This document shows, one piece after another, positions 1 to 5,189 of a DNA stretch of 5,203 bases. The notes under the pieces were generated by a model. The model was not told the DNA's origin. It searched no databases and was given only the letters and a program-made list of their open reading frames with translations. Position numbers and translations under genes: made by a program. The stretch comes from Bacillota bacterium (GTDB lineage: Bacteria > Bacillota > DTU065): assembly GCA_012842235.1 (NCBI GenBank), contig DUTE01000072.1, forward strand, positions 1 through 5,203. The letters run 5' to 3'. How positions within the stretch are numbered: position 1 is the stretch's first letter; each line of letters begins with the position of its first letter.

Positions 1-479
1 CTGTAGGTTTCTTTGTCAAAACAGACCATATATACATTTTTTATACCGGAGTTTTGCCGAAGACAGTTTAATATTGTTTTAAGGGCAACCTGAGCAGCTT
101 GTTTGACAGGGTAGCCATAGGCTCCTGTACTGATTGAGGGAAAAGCAATTTCTTGAATACCATTTTCAACAGCTAGTTTTAGAGAGTTTTTATAACAGTT
201 ACTTAAAAGATCAGGTTCATTGGCTTTTCCGCCTTGCCAGATAGGCCCTACAGTATGAATTACATATTGAGCAGGTAAATTGTAGCCTTTAGTTATTTTT
301 GCTTCCCCAGTAAGGCAACCATTTAAAGTTTTGCATTCTTCTAATAGTTTAGGACCTGCAGCTTTGTGTATAGCTCCATCAACCCCACCTCCACCTAAAA
401 GAGAGGGATTGGCAGCATTAACAATGGCATCAACATTCATTTTTGTAATATCACCAAGAATAATTGAAACTCTTTTCAC
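1..479 (-). CDS. Macrodomain protein, O-acetyl-ADP-ribose deacetylase type (C-terminus cut off by window edge)
   Basis: I translated the minus strand from GTG at 479-477; 159 codons are visible with no stop before the window edge. The protein is a MacroD-type macrodomain, a family that binds ADP-ribose and hydrolyses O-acetyl-ADP-ribose or removes mono-ADP-ribose from proteins in the cytoplasm. Visible motifs are GDIT (residues 9-12, adenine-binding Asp10), NAANPSLLGGGGVDGAIH (21-38, with Asn24 and Asp34 matching the catalytic Asn/Asp of E. coli YmdB), HTVGP (75-79) and the phosphate loop ISTGAYGYP (116-124). YmdB is about 177 residues as I recall it, so roughly 18 C-terminal residues are missing. 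The GTG start is chosen because AGGTGAG lies 3 bases upstream, an in-frame TAG lies further up, and the next ATG (codon 14) would remove GDIT. The family call is firm. The physiological substrate cannot be read from sequence. It is transcribed away from the hydrogenase operon. Confidence 0.93.
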   Translation of the reverse strand, partial: MKRVSIILGDITKMNVDAIVNAANPSLLGGGGVDGAIHKAAGPKLLEECKTLNGCLTGEAKITKGYNLPAQYVIHTVGPIWQGGKANEPDLLSNCYKNSLKLAVENGIQEIAFPSISTGAYGYPVKQAAQVALKTILNCLRQNSGIKNVYMVCFDKETY

Positions 480-503
480 TCTCTCACCTACCTTAATCTT
501 TTT

Positions 504-527
504 AAAACCCTAATTTAGGGTTTTTTT
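504..527 (+). terminator. Hairpin with T-run, reads as a plus-strand intrinsic terminator
   Basis: AAAACCCT (504-511) pairs with AGGGTTTT (517-524) around a 5-base loop, and T residues run from 521 to 527. On the plus strand this has the form of an intrinsic terminator. On the minus strand no U-run follows, so there it would be only a hairpin in the macrodomain leader, about 25 bases before its start codon. No plus-strand gene ends here inside the window, so its target is unclear: it could stop antisense transcription across the macrodomain gene or act as a leader structure. The stem has only three G-C pairs. Confidence 0.5.
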
Positions 528-564
528 AATGTTACCTATTAGTATTGCTTGTCTTTCGTCTTAA

Positions 565-594
565 ATTGTATCACATAGGTTTAAAGAGATTGAA
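565..594 (-). promoter_or_regulatory. Candidate promoter of the macrodomain gene
   Basis: On the minus strand TGATACAAT (ending at 565) is an extended -10 element: TG, one base, then TACAAT, which matches TATAAT at 5 of 6 positions. A weak -35, TTCAAT, lies 18 bases upstream (594-589). Transcription would begin near 557 and give a leader of about 78 bases that includes the 504-524 hairpin. This rests on motif match and position only. Confidence 0.35.
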
Positions 595-832
595 CAACTT
601 AGAATTTATATCGTCATTAACATAAAGGGCTAATTTAATTAAGTTTCGTAAAATAAGTTCACTAAAAGCTGTGTTAGATATGGGAATTTATTTGGGAATC
701 GTCGTTAATTCAATAAATTCATAAAGAAAGGGATTTTGCACTTATTAAAAGGGAAGTTAGATTAGATGGAGAAAATATGTTATACACTATTTAGTTGTCA
801 AGAGAGTATATATTATGTTTTTTTGCCGGAGA

Positions 833-850
833 GTGTTATATTTTTAACAA
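833..850. promoter_or_regulatory. Candidate Rex operator upstream of the hydrogenase operon
   Basis: GTGTTATATTTTTAACAA matches the clostridial Rex consensus TTGTTAANNNNTTAACAA at 12 of the 14 defined positions; the mismatches are G for T at the first base and T for A at the seventh. Rex is a redox sensor that represses fermentation and hydrogenase genes when NADH/NAD+ is low, so an NADH-linked hydrogenase operon is an expected target. The site lies about 350 bases before hydC, which is far, but it overlaps a possible extended -10 element, a typical repressor position. The match is seen directly; binding is inferred. An AT-rich region makes chance palindromes more likely. Confidence 0.5.
834..842 (+). 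promoter_or_regulatory. Possible extended -10 promoter element for the hyd operon, inside the Rex-like site
   Basis: TGTTATATT is TG, one base, then TATATT (5 of 6 to TATAAT). No good -35 is seen at the right spacing, but extended -10 promoters can do without one. The start would fall near 849 and give a leader of about 350 bases before hydC. Rex bound here would block it directly. Confidence 0.3.
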
Positions 851-854
851 GCAA

Positions 855-884
855 AAGACATTTTTACACTACTAAATCTATACT
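855..884 (+). promoter_or_regulatory. Alternative promoter candidate for the hyd operon, just downstream of the Rex-like site
   Basis: AAGACA (855-860, 4 of 6 to TTGACA) is followed after 18 bases by TATACT (879-884, 5 of 6 to TATAAT). The start would be near 891. This competes with the extended -10 at 834-842, and the sequence alone does not decide between them. Confidence 0.3.
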
Positions 885-927
885 TCTCTTAAATAAGCTA
901 GGAGATAGGGGTGATTTATTATTAGGG

Positions 928-956
928 TGGTAGCTTTATCAAATACAAAACTACTA
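928..956 (+). other. Imperfect hairpin in the hyd leader
   Basis: TGGTAGCTTT (928-937) and AAAACTACTA (947-956) pair over ten positions with one C-A mismatch and one G-U pair, enclosing a 9-base loop. No T-run follows, so it is not a terminator. If the transcript starts near 849 or 891 it lies in the 5' leader, where it could stabilise mRNA or form part of a regulatory fold. Function is unknown. Confidence 0.35.
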
Positions 957-1012
957 ATCAAAGATCTTACATAGAAAAATATCAATTACAAAACTTAGCA
1001 TGCATAGCAGCT

Positions 1013-1096
1013 TAAGACTACTTAACCTAGTTCTCTTTGCAAAGATGGAATATCTGAAAAAAAGGAGGGTTGGCGTAAAAGAGTCTTATTTTTTTT
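1013..1096 (+). terminator. Attenuator-like long-range stem followed by eight T residues
   Basis: TAAGACT (1013-1019) is exactly complementary to AGTCTTA (1082-1088), and T8 follows immediately (1089-1096). The 62 bases between contain the palindrome TCTTTGCAAAGA (1034-1045) and a Shine-Dalgarno-like sequence. This could end transcription before hydC, or be bypassed under some condition. The closing stem is short and AT-rich with a long interior, so it may not form. Confidence 0.22.
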
Positions 1097-1108
1097 AGTT
1101 TTTTGAGG

Positions 1109-1138
1109 GCTTCTTTAAGAGATAGAGTCTTTAGAAGC
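1109..1138 (+). other. Hairpin upstream of hydC
   Basis: GCTTCT (1109-1114) pairs with AGAAGC (1133-1138). Inside it AAGA (1117-1120) pairs with TCTT (1128-1131) around a 7-base loop, leaving a small internal loop. It sits about 50 bases before the hydC ribosome binding site. No T-run follows, so a leader or mRNA-stability role is more plausible than termination. Confidence 0.35.
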
Positions 1139-1187
1139 GTGGTTCAAACAAAGCTAAATATGTGTTCTTGCAAATAATTATGCAGCT

Positions 1188-1194
1188 AGGGAGG
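1188..1194 (+). promoter_or_regulatory. hydC ribosome binding site (decides the start codon)
   Basis: AGGGAGG lies 7 bases before GTG at 1202 but only one base before the in-frame TTG at 1196. Normal spacing therefore selects GTG 1202 as the start, two codons shorter than the longest possible frame. Confidence 0.8.
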
Positions 1195-1201
1195 ATTGAA
1201 A

Positions 1202-1705
1202 GTGGGTAAACTTTGTAACTGTTCTAGGGATCTTCTAGCAAATCAGGATAGAGAGATCCAGAAACTATTCCGTTCTTACTCACCAGGTGAGAAAGAAGCT
1301 CTAATTCCAATACTCCAGGAGACTCAGGGTATCTATGGTTATTTACCTAAGCCTATTCTCTATATTACAAGTGAGTATCTTAAAATACCTGTAGGTAAGA
1401 TCTATGGGGTGGCAACTTTTTATAACCAGTTTAGACTACAACCAGTCGGTAAATATCTTGTTCAGGTGTGTGCAGGTACCGCTTGTCATGTAAGAGGTGG
1501 AGATCTTGTCTTGCAAGCTTTAGAGTCAGAACTTGGTATAAAATCTGGCCAGACAACTCAAGACGGTCTTTATACATTGAGTACTGTTGCTTGTTTGGGT
1601 GCTTGTAGTATGGCCCCTGTGGTGACTGTTGGTGGAGATTTTCATGGACGTTTGCAGCCAAAAGATATAGTAAAGATCCTAAGAGAGTACGAAATAAAGG
1701 AGTGA
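1202..1705 (+). CDS. hydC: [FeFe]-hydrogenase gamma subunit HydC (NuoE-like, [2Fe-2S])
   Basis: This 167-residue protein (from GTG 1202) belongs to the NuoE/HydC/HndA thioredoxin-like [2Fe-2S] family. It would transfer electrons beside the flavin subunit HydB in a soluble cytoplasmic NADH-linked hydrogenase. An N-terminal helical bundle precedes the family signature GVATFYNQFRLQPVGKY (about residues 69-85). The cluster ligands are CAGTAC (Cys90, Cys95) and CLGAC (Cys131, Cys135), the expected C-x4-C and C-x3-C pairs. Length fits the family; T. maritima HydC is about 160 residues. The N-terminal CNC (residues 5 and 7) is extra and of unknown meaning. It is first in the operon and ends 7 bases before hydB, whose ribosome binding site AAAGGAG overlaps its last codons. 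The hydB-hydA context favours hydrogenase over complex I or formate dehydrogenase. Confidence 0.93.
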   Translation: MGKLCNCSRDLLANQDREIQKLFRSYSPGEKEALIPILQETQGIYGYLPKPILYITSEYLKIPVGKIYGVATFYNQFRLQPVGKYLVQVCAGTACHVRGGDLVLQALESELGIKSGQTTQDGLYTLSTVACLGACSMAPVVTVGGDFHGRLQPKDIVKILREYEIKE

Positions 1706-1712
1706 AAATAAA

Positions 1713-3716
1713 GTGCTTAGTCTTTTTGAACCTTGTTGTGATAGTTGTACTCATACTAAAGAGACGCCTTGCAAAGATCTTGTAAAATGTGCTCTTGAAG
1801 GACCAATATGCCATCAAAATAGCAAATGCCAGCAGGAAAAAGAAGAACGGGTTAAATTCCTTTTAGGAGAAGACCCAGAGATGACTTATGTATATGTGGG
1901 CATGGGGACATGTGGTATGGCGGCTGGAGCTGATAAAGTATACAACTTCATTTCTAGACAACTAGAAAAAAGAGAGATTCCTGCTGTTATAAAAAAAGTA
2001 GGTTGTTTTGGCCTCTGCACTCAAGAGGTAATGGTAGATATTAAAAAACCTGGGTTTCCAAGGGTTTCTTTTGCTGAGGTTAATATAGAAAGAGCCAATG
2101 AGATCTTAGATGTGTTTGTTGAACATGAAGCTTTGCCTGATGGGTATGTTCTAGGTGCACTACCTATGACTGAGCCCAAGAACTATCATTGGCCAAAGAA
2201 TTTAAAATCGATAAAAGAACATCCGATTATGCGCAAACAACAGCGTATAGTACTACGAAACTGTGGTGTTATAGATCCAGAGTCTTTAGAAGAGTATGTT
2301 GTTCGTGGAGGTTATCAAGCGTTAAGCAAGGTTCTTTCTTCGATGAAACCAGATGAGGTAATTGAGACAGTTATCGATTCAGGTCTTAGAGGTAGAGGTG
2401 GCGGAGGTTTTCCTACAGGGAAAAAATGGCTCTTTACAAAACAGGCAGAGGGAGATAGAAAGTTTATTATTTGCAATGCTGACGAGGGTGATCCAGGAGC
2501 TTTTATGGATCGCAGTGTGTTAGAAGGAGATCCTCACAGCGTAATTGAGGGTATGATTATTGCAGCTTACGCAATTGGTGCTAATGAAGGGTATATCTAT
2601 GTCAGAGCAGAGTACCCTCTAGCTATTAAAAGAATAAAAAAGGCAATTAGTGATCTTGAAGCAAATGGAATGCTCGGAGAAAATATTTTAGGTAGCGGTT
2701 TTAACTTTGATCTTAAGGTCAAAATGGGGGCAGGAGCTTTTGTTTGCGGTGAAGAGACAGCTCTTATTGCTTCTATAGAAGGCAAACGAGGAGCACCAAG
2801 ACCACGTCCTCCATATCCAGCAACTTATGGCTTGTGGGGTTGTCCTACAAACATTAACAATGTTGAAACCTTTGCCAATGTTGCCATGATTATTGATAAG
2901 GGTTCGAATTGGTTTAAGCAGATAGGTACAGCAAGGAGCCCAGGAACTAAAGTTTTTGCGGTAACAGGTAAGACGAGAAATTCAGGTCTTATTGAGGTAC
3001 CTATGGGTATTAGCTTAAGAGAGATTATCTTTGAGTTAGGTGGAGGTCTACCTAATAACAAGCGTTTCAAGGCTGCTCAAATTGGAGGGCCATCTGGTGG
3101 TTGCCTTCCTGCTGAGTTACTCGATACACCTATAGACTATGATTCTTTGCAAAAAGTTGGAGCTATGATGGGTTCAGGTGGTCTTGTAGTAATGGATGAA
3201 GACACCTGTATGGTTGATGTAGCACGGTTTTTTCTCAACTTTACAAAGAATGAGTCTTGCGGCAAATGTATACCTTGTCGAGAAGGGACAGCCCGTCTTT
3301 TAGAAATATTGGAGGTTATAGTTAATAGCGATAGGGTAGGCACAGAAGAGAGTGCTTTAAAACGTTATCAAACAATTACTCAGCTTGAGCGGCTTTCTAA
3401 TGTGATTAAAGATACAGCCGCTTGTGGGCTAGGGCAGACAGCACCAAATCCTATTCTTTCGACGATGAAATATTTTAAGGATGAATATAGAGCCCATGTT
3501 TTTGAACAGAAATGTCCAGCAAAACAGTGCCGTGGATTACTTGTTTATCGCATAGAGCCAACGCTTTGTAGAGGCTGTGGTATCTGTGCTAAGAAATGTC
3601 CTCAAGGTGCAATTGTTGGTGAAAGAAAGCATAATCACTATATCGTTGCAGATAAGTGTTTACGTTGCGGTGCATGTGTTGAGTTTTGTCCGTTTGATGC
3701 CATTACGGTAAGTTAA
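1713..3716 (+). CDS. hydB: [FeFe]-hydrogenase beta subunit HydB (NuoF-like NADH/FMN diaphorase)
   Basis: This 667-residue protein is the NAD(H)-reacting subunit. Domains in order are a Cys-rich N-terminus (7 Cys in residues 8-39), a thioredoxin-like [2Fe-2S]-type domain (about 57-145; Cys67, Cys98, Cys102), and the NuoF core. The core shows the Gly-rich NADH/FMN loop GLRGRGGGGFPTG (224-236) and CNADEGDPGAF (254-264), with a further conserved GAGAFVCGEETAL (339-351). Next comes the [4Fe-4S] site ESCGKCIPC (Cys516, 519, 522) with Cys571. The C-terminus is a two-[4Fe-4S] ferredoxin domain (Cys619, 622, 625, 629 and 649, 652, 655, 659). It resembles T. maritima HydB along its length. GTG 1713 follows AAAGGAG by 10 bases. 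The stop codon is part of the hydA ribosome binding site (TAAGGAGGG), suggesting translational coupling. The extra ferredoxin domain and the hydA neighbour separate it from complex I NuoF. Whether the complex bifurcates electrons (NADH plus ferredoxin) or uses NADH alone cannot be settled here. Confidence 0.94.
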   Translation: MLSLFEPCCDSCTHTKETPCKDLVKCALEGPICHQNSKCQQEKEERVKFLLGEDPEMTYVYVGMGTCGMAAGADKVYNFISRQLEKREIPAVIKKVGCFGLCTQEVMVDIKKPGFPRVSFAEVNIERANEILDVFVEHEALPDGYVLGALPMTEPKNYHWPKNLKSIKEHPIMRKQQRIVLRNCGVIDPESLEEYVVRGGYQALSKVLSSMKPDEVIETVIDSGLRGRGGGGFPTGKKWLFTKQAEGDRKFIICNADEGDPGAFMDRSVLEGDPHSVIEGMIIAAYAIGANEGYIYVRAEYPLAIKRIKKAISDLEANGMLGENILGSGFNFDLKVKMGAGAFVCGEETALIASIEGKRGAPRPRPPYPATYGLWGCPTNINNVETFANVAMIIDKGSNWFKQIGTARSPGTKVFAVTGKTRNSGLIEVPMGISLREIIFELGGGLPNNKRFKAAQIGGPSGGCLPAELLDTPIDYDSLQKVGAMMGSGGLVVMDEDTCMVDVARFFLNFTKNESCGKCIPCREGTARLLEILEVIVNSDRVGTEESALKRYQTITQLERLSNVIKDTAACGLGQTAPNPILSTMKYFKDEYRAHVFEQKCPAKQCRGLLVYRIEPTLCRGCGICAKKCPQGAIVGERKHNHYIVADKCLRCGACVEFCPFDAITVS

Positions 3717-3728
3717 GGAGGGCTGCAT

Positions 3729-5189
3729 GTGTCAAAAGTAACAGTATATTTTAATGGCGTCTCGTTTGAAGCTGAATTAGGGCAAACAATTCTGGAAGCA
3801 GCAATGTCTCATGGCATCAAAATTCCAACCTTGTGTCACATGGAAAAACTTGTGCCTTCTGGGGCCTGCCGGATTTGTGTAGTCGAAGTAGAAGGAATGC
3901 GTAATTTAGTACCATCATGTGCTTACCCAATAAGTGAGGGTATGGTTATTCGCACTCATACTCCTAGGGTTAGGAGAGCTAGAAAGACTATTGTTGAGCT
4001 TTTGCTTGCTAATCATCCTGATGAATGTCTTTATTGTCTCCGAAATGGAGATTGCGAACTGCAAAGATTAGCACAAGAATTTGGTATCAGAGAGAGACGC
4101 TATGAGGGCATAAAACATACCTATGCCATAGATTCTTCTAGTGTTGCTATTGAAAGAGACCCTAATAAATGTGTTCTTTGTGGTCGTTGTGTAAGAGTGT
4201 GTGACGAGATACAAGGTGTTGGAGCCATCGACTTTGTTGGCCGTGGTTTTGGTAGTATGGTTCTTCCGCCTTTTAATACAGATCTCAAAGACAGTGATTG
4301 CGTTTACTGTGGCCAATGTGTATTAGCATGTCCAACAGGAGCTCTACGAGAAAAAAGTGCTCTTGGCAATGTTTGGAGTGCTATTTTAGATCCTCAGAAA
4401 AAAGTTCTTGTTCAGATTGCTCCTGCAGTCAGGGTTAGTTTAGCTGAAGAACTCGGGGTGGAACCAGGAACTGATATTACCGGGAAACTGATTTCTGGGT
4501 TAAGAAGACTAGGATTTGACAAGGTTTTTGATACAAACTTTGCCGCTGATGTAACAGTTATGGAAGAATCTAGTGAACTAGTTGAGCGGATAAAAAATCA
4601 AGGTCCACTTCCTCTAATGAGTTCGTGTTCGCCAGCTTGGATTAAGTTCGTTGAACACAACTATCCTGAGATGATACCTAATCTTTCTACCTGTAAATCA
4701 CCTCAACAAATGTTTGGTGCTATTGCTAAAACTTATTATGCTGAAAAACAGGGTTGGCATCCGAGAGATATTTTTGTGGTCTCTATTATGCCTTGTACAG
4801 CGAAAAAGTTTGAAGCAACTAGAAAAGAAATGGGAAGAGAAGGTTATCATGATGTAGATGCAGTTTTAACCACAAGAGAGCTTCTAAGAATGTTTTCCAC
4901 TGCAGGTGTCGAAGTTATGAGACTTGCCGATGGAGAATTTGATCATCCATTAGGTGAGTCAACAGGAGCGGCAGTAATATTTGGTACTACTGGTGGCGTA
5001 GCAGAAGCAGCACTACGTACAGCTGTTTATTTGATAACGGGAAGTGATGCAGAAAAACCCGAATTTCAGATGGTACGGGGATATAAAGGAATCAAGGAAG
5101 CCAATATAACCATTGGTGATATAACCCTTAAATGTGCTGTTGTACATGGTTTAAGCAACGCAAGAAAAGTTCTTGAAGGAAAATCATAG
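3729..5189 (+). CDS. hydA: [FeFe]-hydrogenase catalytic subunit HydA, apparently truncated before the L3 motif
   Basis: This subunit would reduce protons to H2 or oxidise H2 at the H-cluster. The N-terminus has a plant-type [2Fe-2S] domain (Cys36, 47, 50, 64), a His-Cys [4Fe-4S] site (His96, Cys100, 103, 109) and two [4Fe-4S] clusters (Cys148, 151, 154, 158 and 191, 194, 197, 201). The H-cluster domain starts near residue 225 with L1 SSCSPAW (298-304) and L2 MPCTAKKFE (354-362, Cys356). It ends at TAG 5187-5189 after GLSNARKVLEGKS, about 14 residues before the expected L3 motif (VMACPGGC-type). Family members run from about 575 to over 640 residues, so at 486 this product lacks two H-cluster cysteines and should be inactive unless a frameshift or recoding event extends it. 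GTG 3729 has AAGGAGGG 6 bases upstream. An ATG at 3727 is out of frame and stops after four codons. Family assignment is firm; the true C-terminus is uncertain. Confidence 0.92.
   Translation: MSKVTVYFNGVSFEAELGQTILEAAMSHGIKIPTLCHMEKLVPSGACRICVVEVEGMRNLVPSCAYPISEGMVIRTHTPRVRRARKTIVELLLANHPDECLYCLRNGDCELQRLAQEFGIRERRYEGIKHTYAIDSSSVAIERDPNKCVLCGRCVRVCDEIQGVGAIDFVGRGFGSMVLPPFNTDLKDSDCVYCGQCVLACPTGALREKSALGNVWSAILDPQKKVLVQIAPAVRVSLAEELGVEPGTDITGKLISGLRRLGFDKVFDTNFAADVTVMEESSELVERIKNQGPLPLMSSCSPAWIKFVEHNYPEMIPNLSTCKSPQQMFGAIAKTYYAEKQGWHPRDIFVVSIMPCTAKKFEATRKEMGREGYHDVDAVLTTRELLRMFSTAGVEVMRLADGEFDHPLGESTGAAVIFGTTGGVAEAALRTAVYLITGSDAEKPEFQMVRGYKGIKEANITIGDITLKCAVVHGLSNARKVLEGKS

Larger units (their letters stand above)
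528..1187. other. Gene-free intergenic region between the macrodomain gene and the hyd operon
   Basis: About 660 AT-rich bases contain no convincing protein or RNA gene on either strand. The longest stop-free plus-strand pieces near 545-724 are short and interrupted. The region holds the divergent promoter area, a Rex-like operator (833-850), a 10-position imperfect hairpin (928-956), a perfect 12-base palindrome TCTTTGCAAAGA (1034-1045), an orphan Shine-Dalgarno (1061-1069), a T8 run after a possible long-range stem (1082-1096), and a hairpin (1109-1138). I recognised no tRNA, known riboswitch core, CRISPR unit or insertion-sequence end. Confidence 0.7.

Noticed and set aside
331..513. Plus-strand open frame of 60 codons
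   Set aside because: It lies opposite the well-supported macrodomain gene and has low-complexity Pro-rich and Ile/Phe-rich content with no ribosome binding site logic.
795..823. TTGTCA (795-800) as a -35 element for the hyd operon
   Set aside because: At 17-base spacing the -10 position is only a T-run, and the better TATTAT/TATATT sequences lie too close.
1136..1155. GGTTCAAAC resembling a tRNA T-arm loop
   Set aside because: The flanking bases do not form the 5-bp T stem and no acceptor, D or anticodon arm is present.
1196..1201. Upstream TTG as the hydC start
   Set aside because: It would leave one base between the ribosome binding site and the start codon; GTG 1202 has normal 7-base spacing.
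1431..1817. Long minus-strand open frame (128 codons) across the end of hydC and the start of hydB
   Set aside because: It is antisense to clearly conserved coding sequence, has no recognisable domain, and its amino-acid pattern is what reverse reading of these genes produces.
2597..3343. Three minus-strand open frames opposite hydB
   Set aside because: All are shadows of the conserved NuoF core, with no family features.
4068..4316. Minus-strand open frame opposite hydA
   Set aside because: It is antisense to the [4Fe-4S] ferredoxin domain and Thr/Asn-rich, as expected from reverse reading; no supporting signals.
1713..5189. Complex I (nuoEFG) or formate dehydrogenase operon
   Set aside because: The third gene carries H-cluster motifs L1 and L2 and the second has the C-terminal two-[4Fe-4S] domain typical of HydB, so hydrogenase fits better.
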